A stretch of DNA of 64,000 nucleotides, from NCBI RefSeq assembly GCF_020621385.1, contig NZ_JAESVA010000009.1, forward strand, positions 62,001-126,000. Direction: 5' to 3'. Of the stretch, positions 43,390 to 54,143 are shown one piece after another. The notes beneath the pieces were generated by a model. The model saw only the letters and a list, made by a program, of their open reading frames with translations, did no database searches and was not told where the DNA came from. Numbering within the stretch: the stretch's first letter is position 1; each line of letters opens with the position of its first letter. The stretch comes from Acidisoma cellulosilyticum (lineage in GTDB: Bacteria > Pseudomonadota > Alphaproteobacteria > Acetobacterales > Acetobacteraceae). Both the position numbers and the translations under genes were made by a program.

Positions 43390-44948
43390 CAGTGCTCCCC
43401 CACCATTGCGCTGCCGACGCGGCCGAGGTCATAGGGCGGCGCGAATTGACCGGCGATGCGTCCGCCCTGCAGGACGATCAGCCGGTCGCTGATATCGAAC
43501 AGTTCATCAAGGTCCGAGGAAATCAGGATCAGCCCCAGGCCGCGGTCGCGCGTTTCGCGCATCGCCTGCCAGACGAAGGCGGTGGCCCCCAGATCAAGCC
43601 CGCGCGTCGGCTGCGCCAGGATGATCAGCTTTGCCTCGGCATCCATTTCCCGCGACAGAATGACCTTTTGCGCATTGCCGCCGGACAGGGAGCGCGCGGG
43701 GTTATCGACACTGGTGAAGCGCACGTCCCAGGACTGAAAGGCTTTATGCGCGGCACGGCGTAAGGCCGCCGGATCGATCAGCGACAAAGCCGATTTCGCC
43801 AGCAGGCTGCGTGCGGCGAAATTCTCCCAAAGCGGGCTCGATAGGCTGAGCCCTTCGGTATTGCGTTCGAAGGGAATGATCCGCAATCCGCGCTTCCGCC
43901 GCTCGGCGAGCGGCAGGTCCGTAACCGTCGCGCCGTCCAGCGTCACGCTGCCCTCGGTCAGCGGCACAAGACCGGCCAGCGCTTCGACCAAAGGGCGCTG
44001 GCCGTTGCCCTCCACCCCCGCGATGCCGAGGATTTCCCCGGCACCGACGGTGAGAGTGATGTTTTGCAGGCTCTGACCGTCGGCACCGGGCCGGGTGGTG
44101 ACGCCCGTCAGCGCCGCGACGCTGCGCGGGCCGGTCAGCGTGTGGCGGTGGCCGTGCGGCAGGTCCGTGCCGACCAGCGCGCCGATGTCTTCCGCTGTTT
44201 CGGCGCTATCGCCAGCGGGGGCAGGACTATGGCCGATGATGGCGGTCGCGATGCGCGCGGCAGTAAGGCTGGCCGCATCATCCGGACCGGCGACCAGCTT
44301 GCCGCCGCGCAGGACCGAAACGGTATCGGCGACAGCCAGAACCTCTCGGATCTTATGCAGAATGATCAGGACGGTGACGCCGCTGTCGCGCAGCCGCTTC
44401 AGCCGTTCGAACAGCGCTTCCGCTGCCGCCGGCGCCAGCACGGCGGTCGGCTCGTCCAGGATCAGCACCCGGGCGTCCCCGGCCAGGGCGCGGGCGATCT
44501 CCACCGCCTGTTGGGTCTCGACCGGCAAATCCCGGATGCGGGTGGAGGGTTTCGCGTCGACCCCCAAGGCTTCCAGATGGCCGCGCCAGCGCGCCTGCAA
44601 GCCGCGCCGCGTGAAAACGGCGCCGCGCTTGCCCGTCAGGCCGAATTCCATCGCCTCGGCAATCGTGAAGCTGGGCGGGAGTGCGAAGCTTTGATGCACA
44701 AGCTCGACCCCGGCCGCACGGGCATCCTTCACATGCCCGCCGCGCAGAGGATTGCCCCCGATCTGGATGGTGCCGGCTGAAGGTGCCAGCAGGCCAGCGC
44801 AGGCGCGGGCGAAGGTGGTCTTGCCCGCGCCGTTCTGGCCGCAGACCGCGTGAATCTGGCGGGGGGCGAAGGACAGGCTGACCGCGCTCAAGGCCGTGAA
44901 GGCACCGAAGCGGATGGTCAGCCCATCGCAGGCAAGGGCCGCGCTCAT
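43389..44948 (-). CDS. Nucleoside ABC transporter ATP-binding protein (two ABC domains)
   Basis: 519 residues. NBD1: Walker A GQNGAGKTT, Q-loop HQSF, and Walker B LILDEPT. NBD2: degenerate Walker A GVEGNGQRPL, signature LSGGNAQK and a Walker B reading IILAQPTRGLD, i.e. lacking the catalytic Glu. As in the sugar ATPases, one composite site appears active. Energises the BMP-type nucleoside importer with the two permeases downstream. Confidence 0.86.
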   Translation of the reverse strand: MSAALACDGLTIRFGAFTALSAVSLSFAPRQIHAVCGQNGAGKTTFARACAGLLAPSAGTIQIGGNPLRGGHVKDARAAGVELVHQSFALPPSFTIAEAMEFGLTGKRGAVFTRRGLQARWRGHLEALGVDAKPSTRIRDLPVETQQAVEIARALAGDARVLILDEPTAVLAPAAAEALFERLKRLRDSGVTVLIILHKIREVLAVADTVSVLRGGKLVAGPDDAASLTAARIATAIIGHSPAPAGDSAETAEDIGALVGTDLPHGHRHTLTGPRSVAALTGVTTRPGADGQSLQNITLTVGAGEILGIAGVEGNGQRPLVEALAGLVPLTEGSVTLDGATVTDLPLAERRKRGLRIIPFERNTEGLSLSSPLWENFAARSLLAKSALSLIDPAALRRAAHKAFQSWDVRFTSVDNPARSLSGGNAQKVILSREMDAEAKLIILAQPTRGLDLGATAFVWQAMRETRDRGLGLILISSDLDELFDISDRLIVLQGGRIAGQFAPPYDLGRVGSAMVGEH

Positions 44949-44967
44949 CGGTGTCAGAGCAAGCCGG

Positions 44968-46038
44968 TCAGAGCTGGGTGTTGAAGGGAACCTTCAGCGT
45001 GCCAGCGATGATGGCGGCCTTGGCCGCATTGACGGCGGGCCAGGCCGCTTTGGCGGCATGGACATAGGCCGGCGGGCCGTTCTGCATGAACAGATCGGAG
45101 GGCACGAAGTCGATGATGCCATCGGCCAGCGTGCTGACGTAATGCCCGGCCATGAACTTGCCCGAAACGGCGGCCGAGACCTGATCGGTCAGCGATTGGC
45201 CGAAATTGACCAGCACGGAGGAGGCGACGGTCTTCGGCCCGAGCTTGAACTGCGTGCGGAACACGGCACTAACGATGCGGTTGCTGCCTTCACCGGCCGC
45301 GCGGATGACGCCGGCATCCGTCGCCGCGCCATCGGTCTGGATGAAGTCGATCCCCGTGCTGAATAGCTGGTTCGCGATCTCCCGCCCCTTGGTCGGGTCC
45401 TGGAAGGACCCGGCGAAGGCTCCCTTCACGGTGACGGTATGGGAGACGGAGTCGGCCCCCGCCTTCATGGCATTGAGGTCAGCATTCAACCCCGGCAGGC
45501 TCATGCCGCCGATATAGCCGAGCCTGTGGCTCTGGCTGACGCCGGCACCGAAGATCCCGGCCAGGAACATGCCGTAATGGGCCTGGTATTCGACCGTGCG
45601 GACATTCGGAATGACCGGTTTGAAGGGGTCGGCATAGAGCTGGATGAATTTCGTGCCGGGGTAGCCGGGCGCGACCGCTTTGATGGGGTCCGCCATTTCA
45701 TTGAACGTGGTGACGATGACGGCGGCGCCGGCACCGGCGAGCGTCGACAGGATCGACTGATAGGTCGAAGGGTCGGACGCATAGATGGTGCGGATTGGGA
45801 AATGATCCTGTTTCCCGAGCGCCTTGAGATGCGCGATCATATCGTCGATCGGGCCGTTATCGCCGGCCGCCTGGGTATGGACCAGGGCCACGAGCTTGCC
45901 GGCGGCGAAGGCTTGGCCGCCGAACAGCGGCAGGGTCGCGGCAGTCGCGCTCAGCAGGCCGCCCCAGGCCAGGATGTTGCGGCGGCTGGGCTGTTCCGTG
46001 ACAGCAAGCTTGTGCAAATCCTTGACGCGCTCGGACAT
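44968..46038 (-). CDS. BMP-family nucleoside substrate-binding protein
   Basis: 356 residues. An export signal with SRRNILAWGG, a twin-arginine-like motif, is followed by a hydrophobic stretch ending GQAFA. The basic membrane protein fold is seen in LVALVHTQAAGDNGPIDDMIAHLKAL, the GYIGGMSLPGLNADLNAMKAGA segment and TDAGVIRAAGEGSNR. BMP proteins bind purine nucleosides. First gene of the operon that continues with ATPase, two permeases and nucleoside hydrolase. Confidence 0.84.
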   Translation of the reverse strand: MSERVKDLHKLAVTEQPSRRNILAWGGLLSATAATLPLFGGQAFAAGKLVALVHTQAAGDNGPIDDMIAHLKALGKQDHFPIRTIYASDPSTYQSILSTLAGAGAAVIVTTFNEMADPIKAVAPGYPGTKFIQLYADPFKPVIPNVRTVEYQAHYGMFLAGIFGAGVSQSHRLGYIGGMSLPGLNADLNAMKAGADSVSHTVTVKGAFAGSFQDPTKGREIANQLFSTGIDFIQTDGAATDAGVIRAAGEGSNRIVSAVFRTQFKLGPKTVASSVLVNFGQSLTDQVSAAVSGKFMAGHYVSTLADGIIDFVPSDLFMQNGPPAYVHAAKAAWPAVNAAKAAIIAGTLKVPFNTQL

Positions 46039-46137
46039 TGGACGTTCCCCGGGTGAATGCTGACTTCCGTCAGACCCTAGGGGTGCGCATAGCAGAGCGT
46101 CAATTAGCCAAGGGGCGACTGATCGAGGTCTTGCCGC

Positions 46138-48198
46138 TCAGATGGTGCAGCTCAGGATGGGGGCGCCGGTCGTGCCGGTTGTGCAGGTCGCCGACATACC
46201 GGCCCTGCCGGGGATGAGGGGTGGGGAGATCAGGCGGATCGGCCCGCCCAGTTCAGTCGCGCTGCGCAGGCAAAGCTCCATCTGCGCCGGGGAGAGCGGA
46301 CGGGCAAAGAAATAGCCTTGCACGAAATCGCAGCCGCAATCGGCGGCGACGGCCAGTTCGGCCGGCGTTTCCACGCCTTCCGCGACGACCGGCAGTTTCA
46401 GGACATGGGCGAGTTGAACGATGGTCGCGAAGAGGCTGATTCCGTCATCGCCGTTGCGGGCAAGGCTGAGGAAGCCGCGATCAAGCTTGAGGGAGGTCAG
46501 CGGCAGTTTCGGCAATTGCGCCAGCGAGGAATAGCCGACACCGAAATCATCCATGGCGACCAGAAAACCCGCATCCCGCGCCACCTGCAGCGCGCGTGAG
46601 GCATCCTCATCGGCGAAGGCGCCTTCGGTCACTTCAAGACAGAAGGTGCTGCGCTCCAGCCCGTAACGATCGACAAGGGCGCTGAGTGTGCCCGGAACAT
46701 CGGCGCGCGATAGTTCCAATGGCGAGATATTGAGATTGACGACCGGCAGGTTGGTGATGCCGCTGTCGCGCCAGGCCGCGACCTGCCGGACCGCGAGCTC
46801 GCGGATCTTGGCACCCAGACCGCTGAAGAGGCCGGCGGTTTCCGCGATGCCGACGAAGCGGGACGGCGGCACCAGACCGGCCGTCGGATGCTGCCAGCGC
46901 GCCAGCGCCTCGATCGCGATGACACTATGGTCGCGCAGGCTGATGATCGGCTGGTAGACGAGGAACAGCTCATCATCGCTGCGGAAGGCGGTATAAAGAT
47001 CCTGTTCCAGGCCGACACGCTCGATCCGCTCGTCATGCTGCGTGCGCAGGAACGAGACCGCCTGATTGCCACCCTGATTCTTCGCGATGAAGACGGCCTC
47101 GTCCGCGGCGTCACGCAGATCACCCACACCGTCGGTCGCGCTATGGGCCAGGCCGACGCTGGCGGTGAGATAGAAATTCCGGCCATCGCTGAGGGCGAAG
47201 GGGCGCGCCATGGTGGCCACCAGCTGCTGCGCCTTGGCCTGGGCCGCGTCCTCCGCGATCGGATGGCAGAAGATTGCGAATTCATCGCTGCCCGTGCGCG
47301 CGACGGGATGAGGTGCCGCCAGGGCGCGAAGGCGTTTCGCGATTTCAATCAGGATGTCGTCCGCGACTTTATTGCCCAGGACGTGGTTGGCGGCGCGGAA
47401 ACGATCGATATCGACCAGCATCATGGCGGCGGACTGCGTCGCCGTCTGCGTTTCGACGAAACGTTCGAAACTGTTGCGCGTCAACAGGCCGGTCAGCAGA
47501 TCGAAGCCGATGTCGGACATCGCCATAAGCTGGTTGCCGACCGCGTCGGCGGGCGCGGTGCGGGGCTTGCGGTCGACGCCGCTCAGCAGCGCGGCACCAG
47601 CGATCGATAGGCTGCTGACGGCGAGCAGCAGGGTCGATGCCGTTTGGAAATGATCGAATCTGATGGCGAAGCCGATAAGGGGCAGGCAGCTCCACAGCGC
47701 TGCGGCCCATAACGTTGCGCGCCCAGGGCGGAGGCGGCAGAGCAAAAGTCCCTCGCCGATGGCAAGAAGAAGGACGCCGACCGGCCAGGCAACGAAAGCC
47801 AGCATATCGGGTGCCGACATATCCCCTAATTGAGGGGCGACGTTGGCGGTCTGCGAAACGCTAAAAAGACGGTCTGCGCAATGACCCAAGGTCACCATGA
47901 CGGCAAGACCGGCGGCGCAGAGCGCGGTGCATCGCCGGGCGAAGGATGCGGAAGGGCCGGGGGCGGCCCCGATAGCGAGAAGAGCCAGGGCTGCCAAGGC
48001 GCAAAGATCGGGCTGCGCTGATTTGACCGAGACGGCGGGGGGCAGACCCAAGGCGATACCATAGTGAACCAGCGCTAAGGCGAGAATGGAGATACCCGCG
48101 AGCAGCAGCATGGCGCGATGCAGGATGAGCGGAGAAGCGCGGCGTTCGGCACCGACCTTGTCCAGCTGGGTCTGCTTTATGCTGCCGAGCCGCCTCAT
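46138..48198 (-). CDS. Membrane-anchored GGDEF-EAL protein, probable c-di-GMP phosphodiesterase
   Basis: 686 residues from the ATG at 48198; a GTG at 48276 in frame would add 26 residues. The first ~200 residues hold six or so membrane helices. The GGDEF domain has a changed motif GSDEF and no obvious RxxD inhibitory site. The EAL domain looks complete: IEALARW, NLNISPLEL, LEVTEGAF, DDFGVGYSSL, LKLDRGF, VAEGVET and a final QGYFFARPL. So it probably degrades c-di-GMP. The input signal is unknown. Confidence 0.83.
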   Translation of the reverse strand: MRRLGSIKQTQLDKVGAERRASPLILHRAMLLLAGISILALALVHYGIALGLPPAVSVKSAQPDLCALAALALLAIGAAPGPSASFARRCTALCAAGLAVMVTLGHCADRLFSVSQTANVAPQLGDMSAPDMLAFVAWPVGVLLLAIGEGLLLCRLRPGRATLWAAALWSCLPLIGFAIRFDHFQTASTLLLAVSSLSIAGAALLSGVDRKPRTAPADAVGNQLMAMSDIGFDLLTGLLTRNSFERFVETQTATQSAAMMLVDIDRFRAANHVLGNKVADDILIEIAKRLRALAAPHPVARTGSDEFAIFCHPIAEDAAQAKAQQLVATMARPFALSDGRNFYLTASVGLAHSATDGVGDLRDAADEAVFIAKNQGGNQAVSFLRTQHDERIERVGLEQDLYTAFRSDDELFLVYQPIISLRDHSVIAIEALARWQHPTAGLVPPSRFVGIAETAGLFSGLGAKIRELAVRQVAAWRDSGITNLPVVNLNISPLELSRADVPGTLSALVDRYGLERSTFCLEVTEGAFADEDASRALQVARDAGFLVAMDDFGVGYSSLAQLPKLPLTSLKLDRGFLSLARNGDDGISLFATIVQLAHVLKLPVVAEGVETPAELAVAADCGCDFVQGYFFARPLSPAQMELCLRSATELGGPIRLISPPLIPGRAGMSATCTTGTTGAPILSCTI

Positions 48199-48443
48199 CG
48201 CTAAAATAATGAATCCAATCTTATGATGCGATAAATCAAACTGGGCTGCGGATAGGACCGCAACGGGCAAACGCACCTGTTTCGCCGGGCCACAATCCAG
48301 GCGAACTAGGCCAATTTCTATCGCGGAATGCCTTCACCGTCGTCATGCCCCATTTGGGGCTAAACTACGATTAAGTGCAATTTTTTCCGCCCCTTGGGGA
48401 CACGTTTTCGTGCAAGGGCTAAGGACGGCATTTAGGGCAGCGC

Positions 48444-49205
48444 CTAAAACAGACCCTCTTTCCGTAGACTGACCCATTGGCCGTTGCCGATGATGATATG
48501 GTCATGCAGCCTGATGGATAGCGGTGCTGCCGCGGCCTGTATCGCATGCGTCATGTCGATATCCTGACGCGAGGGTGCGGGATTTCCGCTCGGGTGGTTA
48601 TGGGCCAGGATCACGGCCGAGGCGTTCAGCTCCAGCGCCCGGCGCATGATTTCGCGCGGATAGACGGAGGTGACGTTGACCGTGCCGCGGCTCTGCGCCT
48701 CATCCGCGATCAGCCGGTTTTTCGTGTCGACATAGAGCACGCGGAAATGCTCCACCTTCTCCCGCGCCATAACCGCGATCAGATAGTCGATGATACGGTC
48801 CCAGGTGGCGAGGATCGGCTGGTCCAGCACTTCCGCCCGGATGAGCCGGATAGCGGCGGCCTGCGCCGTCTTGAGGGCGGCAATGCCGGATTCGCCCAGC
48901 CCCTCGATCTCCCGCAATTCCTGCGGGGTCGCGGCAATGGCGTTCGCGAAACTGCGGAAGCGCCTGACGAGGGCGCGCGCGATCGGCTTGGTGTCCCGTC
49001 GCGGCAGACCCAGGAACAGCAGCATTTCGAGCAATTCGTGGTCGGCCAGGGCCTCATGCCCGGCCCGCAGCAGCCGGTCGCGCATCCGGGCGCGATGGCC
49101 TTCGGCTCCCGGCACGGCTGGGGAAGTCTCGTTGTTGTCTAACGGAACCGAGCCGAAAAGCCCCGGTTCATCGGCGAGTTGGGACTGCTTTGCCATCACG
49201 GGCAT
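48444..49205 (-). CDS. radC: RadC-family JAB-domain protein
   Basis: 253 residues; starts at 49205 or 49196 are both possible. Helix-hairpin-helix-like N-terminal region (LREIEGLGESGIAALKTAQ), then the JAMM/MPN metal motif with HNHPSGNPAPSRQD (His, His and Asp ligands) and the upstream EHFRVLYVDTKNRL. RadC proteins were named for DNA repair but their activity is unproven. Downstream of hemB on the same strand across a repeat. Confidence 0.85.
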   Translation of the reverse strand: MPVMAKQSQLADEPGLFGSVPLDNNETSPAVPGAEGHRARMRDRLLRAGHEALADHELLEMLLFLGLPRRDTKPIARALVRRFRSFANAIAATPQELREIEGLGESGIAALKTAQAAAIRLIRAEVLDQPILATWDRIIDYLIAVMAREKVEHFRVLYVDTKNRLIADEAQSRGTVNVTSVYPREIMRRALELNASAVILAHNHPSGNPAPSRQDIDMTHAIQAAAAPLSIRLHDHIIIGNGQWVSLRKEGLF

Positions 49206-49261
49206 TGTCGCACGGCATCGGCAAAGACGGAATACGTTTCGATATAGCACCCAAATTCGTC

Positions 49262-49353
49262 ATCCGCGTATTTATTGCGCGGACCTACCCGGTGTGGCGC
49301 CAAAACGCCGTGATGGCGCCCCACCGGGTAGACCCGCGGCATGAAGCCGCGGG
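49262..49353. repeat. Composite of REP-like palindromes between radC and hemB
   Basis: Three hairpins in a row. First is ATCCGCG...TTGCGCGGACCTACCC (49262-49290), sharing both ends with the inverted copy at 25849-25877. Second is a 17-bp imperfect stem, 49285-49301 with 49315-49331 (one mismatch). Third is CCCGCGGC/GCCGCGGG (49333-49340, 49346-49353). Located downstream of hemB, where it may also stop transcription. Confidence 0.65.
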
Positions 49354-49376
49354 CGACAGCAGAGCGGCGGCTTCCG

Positions 49377-50477
<1,101 letters not shown>

Positions 50478-50547
50478 TTACAAGGCGCGCCCGGTCGATC
50501 CGTCCTTGTCCTAACCCGGCCGGGCCCGTCCAACAGGAACGTTGCAT

Positions 50548-51852
50548 ATGAACGAGCAGTCGCCCGCCGCCAGCCTTGCCCGGTTCTTTTCGGCCTCCGT
50601 CGAGGAAACCGATCCGGAACTCGCCGTCGCCCTTAAAAAGGAACTCGGTCGGCAGCAGGACGGTATCGAGCTGATCGCGAGCGAGAACATCGTCTCGCGC
50701 GCCGTGCTGGAAGCCCAGGGCAGCGTTCTGACCAATAAATACGCCGAAGGCTATCCCGGTCGTCGTTACTATGGCGGTTGCTATGCGGTTGATATCGCTG
50801 AGGAACTCGCGATTTCCCGGGCCAAGCAGCTGTTCGGTTGCGACTTCGCCAATGTGCAGCCGCATTCCGGCGCGCAGGCCAATGGCGGTGTCATGCTGGC
50901 GCTGCTGCAGCCGGGCGATACCTTCCTGGGCATGAGCCTGGCTGCCGGCGGCCATCTCAGCCACGGCGCCGCGCCCAATATGTCCGGCAAGTGGTTCAAC
51001 GCCGTGCAGTATGGCGTCCGCCGCGAAGACGGTCTGCTGGACTATGAGGAGCTGGAGGAGAAGGCGCGCGCCAACAAGCCCAAGCTGATCATTGCCGGCG
51101 GCTCGGCCTATCCCCGCGTCATCGACTTCGCCCGCTTTCGCAAGATTGCCGATGAAGTCGGCGCGATCTTCATGGTCGATATGGCGCATTTCGCCGGCCT
51201 GGTGGCGGCGGGCGTCCATCCCAGCCCCTTCCCGCATGCCCATATCGCGACCACGACGACGCATAAGACCCTGCGCGGTCCGCGCGGCGGCATGATCCTG
51301 ACCAACGACCCCGACCTCGCCAAGAAGATCAACTCGGCGATGTTCCCCGGCCTGCAGGGTGGCCCGCTGATGCATGTCATCGCGGCCAAGGCGGTCGCCT
51401 TCGGCGAGGCGCTGCGCCCCGAATTCCGCACCTATGCCAAAGCCGTCGCCGAGAATGCGAAGGTTCTGGCCGCGACCCTGGTGGAGCGCGGCTTCGACAT
51501 CGTCACCGGCGGCACCGACACGCATCTGCTGCTGGTCGATCTGCGGCCGAAGCGTGTGACCGGCAAGGTGGGCGAAGCCAGCCTGGAACGCGCCCATATG
51601 ACCGCCAACAAGAACGCCATCCCCTTCGACCCAGAGAAGCCGGCCATCACCTCCGGCATCCGTCTGGGCACGCCCGCCGCGACCACGCGCGGCTTCGGTC
51701 CGGAGGAATTCCGCCAGGTCGGTGAGATGATCGACGAGGTTCTGACGGGTCTTGCCGGGTCGAACGAGGAAGGCGGCAATGCGCTGATCGAGCAGGAAGT
51801 GGGTAAGCGGGTCCAGGCCCTCTGCGCGCGCTTCCCGATCTACCCGAACTAA
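50548..51852 (+). CDS. glyA: Serine hydroxymethyltransferase
   Basis: 434 residues from the ATG at 50548 (CAGGAAC as ribosome binding site). Interconverts serine and glycine with tetrahydrofolate, PLP-dependent. Lys240 in [14 protein letters not shown] forms the PLP aldimine; ENIVS at the N-terminus and [15 protein letters not shown] are the substrate/PLP segments. It heads the folate-riboflavin-nusB cluster; nrdR follows 13 bases later. Confidence 0.96.
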   Translation: MNEQSPAASLARFFSASVEETDPELAVALKKELGRQQDGIELIASENIVSRAVLEAQGSVLTNKYAEGYPGRRYYGGCYAVDIAEELAISRAKQLFGCDFANVQPHSGAQANGGVMLALLQPGDTFLGMSLAAGGHLSHGAAPNMSGKWFNAVQYGVRREDGLLDYEELEEKARANKPKLIIAGGSAYPRVIDFARFRKIADEVGAIFMVDMAHFAGLVAAGVHPSPFPHAHIATTTTHKTLRGPRGGMILTNDPDLAKKINSAMFPGLQGGPLMHVIAAKAVAFGEALRPEFRTYAKAVAENAKVLAATLVERGFDIVTGGTDTHLLLVDLRPKRVTGKVGEASLERAHMTANKNAIPFDPEKPAITSGIRLGTPAATTRGFGPEEFRQVGEMIDEVLTGLAGSNEEGGNALIEQEVGKRVQALCARFPIYPN

Positions 51853-51865
51853 GGGCCCTGCCTGA

Positions 51866-52342
51866 ATGCGCTGCCCCTTCTGTGGTCATGACGATGCGCA
51901 GGTGAAGGACAGCCGTCCCAGCGAAGATGGGACGGCGATCCGCCGGCGCCGGTTCTGCGGCGCCTGCAGCCAGCGCTTCACGACCATCGAACGGGTGCAG
52001 TTGCGCGAGCTGGTCGTCGTCAAATCCGACCAGCGCCGTGTGCCCTTCGACCGCGACAAGCTCTCCCGCTCCATCCGCATCGCGCTGCGCAAGCGTCCGG
52101 TGCAGGAGGAGCGGATCGAGCGCATCGTCAACAGCATCGTCCGCAAGCTCGAGTCGAGCGGCGAGAGCGATGTGCCCAGCAAGCAGATCGGCGAGCTGGT
52201 GATGGATACCTTGAAGGAAGTGGACGACGTCGCCTATGTCCGCTTCGCAAGCGTTTATCGTGATTTCCGCGAGGCCCGCGATTTCGAGCAGTTCCTGGGG
52301 CAGCTCGGGGACAAGCTGGAGCCCGAGCCCGAGACCGGTTAG
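51866..52342 (+). CDS. nrdR: Transcriptional repressor NrdR
   Basis: 158 residues. The N-terminal zinc ribbon has Cys3, Cys6, Cys31 and Cys34 (MRCPFC and RFCGAC), followed by an ATP-cone domain ([21 protein letters not shown]). NrdR senses ATP/dATP and represses ribonucleotide reductase genes. Between glyA and ribE as in many alphaproteobacteria. Confidence 0.95.
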   Translation: MRCPFCGHDDAQVKDSRPSEDGTAIRRRRFCGACSQRFTTIERVQLRELVVVKSDQRRVPFDRDKLSRSIRIALRKRPVQEERIERIVNSIVRKLESSGESDVPSKQIGELVMDTLKEVDDVAYVRFASVYRDFREARDFEQFLGQLGDKLEPEPETG

Positions 52343-52374
52343 CGGGCCAGACTGGCGGGCGAAAGAGGCAAAAG

Positions 52375-52992
52375 ATGTTCACAGGTATCATTTCCGGTGT
52401 CGGCAAAGTCGCCGAGGTCCAGCCGATCGGTGACGGCGCGGATATGCGGCTGCGCATCGCGGTGCCGCAGGACAAGGCCGAATGGACGGGGATGCCGGGC
52501 GTTATCCTCGGCGCGTCGATCGCCTGTTCCGGCTGCTGCCTGACGGTCGTCGAGATGGACGGCACCTCCTTCTCCGTCGAAGTTTCGGCCGAAAGCCTGT
52601 CCAAGACGACGCTCGGCGGCTGGCAAGTCGGCCGTGGCATCAATCTGGAACGCGCGCTGAAACTCGGTGACGAACTGGGCGGCCATATCGTCTCCGGCCA
52701 TGTCGACGGCTTGGGCGAGGTGATTGCCGCCACCGTCGAGAACGGCTCCACGCGCTGGAGCTTCCGGGTGCCGGCCGCCCTGTCGCGCTTCATCGCGTCG
52801 AAGGGCAGCATTGCCATCGACGGTGTCTCCTTGACGGTGAACGAGGTGAAGGGTGATGTGTTCGGCGTGAACATCATCCCCCATACCGCCGAGGAAACGA
52901 CCTTCGGGACGCTGGCTGTCGGTGATGCTGTCAATCTGGAGATCGACATGCTGGCGCGGTATGTCGCGCGGCTGACGGAGCGCGACCTGTGA
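52375..52992 (+). CDS. ribE: Riboflavin synthase alpha subunit
   Basis: 205 residues with the internal duplication of two lumazine-binding domains: [12 protein letters not shown] at the start, [13 protein letters not shown] in repeat one, and [13 protein letters not shown] with [14 protein letters not shown] in repeat two. Dismutates two 6,7-dimethyl-8-ribityllumazines to riboflavin. Stop overlaps the ribB-like start (4 bases). The ribD gene that often stands between nrdR and ribE is absent. Confidence 0.94.
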   Translation: MFTGIISGVGKVAEVQPIGDGADMRLRIAVPQDKAEWTGMPGVILGASIACSGCCLTVVEMDGTSFSVEVSAESLSKTTLGGWQVGRGINLERALKLGDELGGHIVSGHVDGLGEVIAATVENGSTRWSFRVPAALSRFIASKGSIAIDGVSLTVNEVKGDVFGVNIIPHTAEETTFGTLAVGDAVNLEIDMLARYVARLTERDL

Positions 52993-54143
52993 CGATGATG
53001 AAAACCCAGTCTCTCCACGAGTATATCTCGCCGACATCCGAGATCATCGAGGAGGCCCGTGCCGGGCGCATTTTCATTCTCGTGGATGACGAGGATCGCG
53101 AGAATGAGGGCGATCTGGTCATTCCCGCGCAATTCGCGACGACCGAGGCGATCAATTTCATGGCGCGCCATGCGCGCGGGCTGATCTGCCTGGCCATGAC
53201 CCAGACGCGGGTGCATCAGCTCGGGTTGCAGCTGATGAGCGCCCATAACCGGTCCCGCCATGCGTCGGCCTTCACGATCTCGATCGAGGCGCGGCACGGG
53301 ATCAGCACCGGCATTTCCGCGGCCGACCGCGCGCGTACGGTCGCGGTCGCCATCAATTCCGAGAATCCGCGCGAGGAAATCGCGACGCCGGGTCATATTT
53401 TCCCGCTCTCCGCCCGCGACGGCGGGTCATTGGTGCGGGCCGGGCATACGGAAGCGGCGGTCGATATTTCCCGTCTCGCCGGCCTCAACCCGTCGGGCGT
53501 CATCTGCGAGGTGATGAACGAAGACGGCACCATGGCGCGGCTGCCGGAACTCGTCGCTTTCGCGCAGCGCCATAATATCAAGCTCGGCACGATCGCCGAT
53601 CTCATCCAATATCGCCGCCGCACGGAAAAGCTGGTCACGCGGTCCTACGAGACCTGGACCGGCGATCTGGAGGGTGGCGACTGGGCGGTGAAGGTCTTCG
53701 AAGACCGCCTGACCGGCGCCGAGCATCTGGCGATGGTCAAGGGCGATCTGACGGCGCCCGGTCCGTCCTTGGTTCGTGTCCATAGCGTCGATCCGGTGAC
53801 GGATCTGCTGGGCACGGGCCATCACGCACTCGCCGCCTCCAGCCGGACCATTGCCGAAGCGGGGCGGGGCGTCATCGTTCTGCTGCGGGACAACCAGCCG
53901 GGCGCCATCGCCCGCAAGCTCGGTCTCAGCGTCGCTGAGCGGGCCGAGGATCATGTGCTCCGCCAATACGGCATCGGCGCGCAGATCCTGATCGATCTTG
54001 GTGTTAAGGATATGATTTTGTTGACTAACCACCCGCGCAGCCTGATTGCGTTGGAAGGCTTCGGCCTCAATATCGTCGATCAGCAGCCCTTCGATGAACA
54101 TGGGCAGGCGGCGTCTGTCTCTGGCGAAGGAACGGCGCAATGA
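52989..54143 (+). CDS. ribB: 3,4-dihydroxy-2-butanone-4-phosphate synthase fused to a degenerate GTP cyclohydrolase II domain
   Basis: 384 residues, GTG start at 52989 with ATGs 2-3 codons later as alternatives. The N-terminal ~205 residues are a normal RibB ([11 protein letters not shown] with acidic catalytic residues, [22 protein letters not shown]). The C-terminal ~170 residues align with GTP cyclohydrolase II, but the Zn-binding cysteine cluster (SEC...RCDCG) is replaced by [16 protein letters not shown]. So it is likely a RibBX-type enzyme supplying only the butanone-phosphate step; RibA must be encoded elsewhere. Overlaps ribE and ribH by 4 bases each. Confidence 0.9.
   Translation: MTMMKTQSLHEYISPTSEIIEEARAGRIFILVDDEDRENEGDLVIPAQFATTEAINFMARHARGLICLAMTQTRVHQLGLQLMSAHNRSRHASAFTISIEARHGISTGISAADRARTVAVAINSENPREEIATPGHIFPLSARDGGSLVRAGHTEAAVDISRLAGLNPSGVICEVMNEDGTMARLPELVAFAQRHNIKLGTIADLIQYRRRTEKLVTRSYETWTGDLEGGDWAVKVFEDRLTGAEHLAMVKGDLTAPGPSLVRVHSVDPVTDLLGTGHHALAASSRTIAEAGRGVIVLLRDNQPGAIARKLGLSVAERAEDHVLRQYGIGAQILIDLGVKDMILLTNHPRSLIALEGFGLNIVDQQPFDEHGQAASVSGEGTAQ

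Noticed and set aside
46060-46073. CTGAC/GTCAG dyad upstream of the BMP operon
   Set aside because: Five-base arms around four bases occur often by chance; no promoter alignment supports it.
48277-48443. Terminator between radC and the GGDEF-EAL gene
   Set aside because: Only short stems such as GCCCC/GGGGC at 48347-48360 without a T-tract; too weak to call.
52343-52374. FMN riboswitch before ribE
   Set aside because: The gap is 32 bases, far too short for the RFN element.
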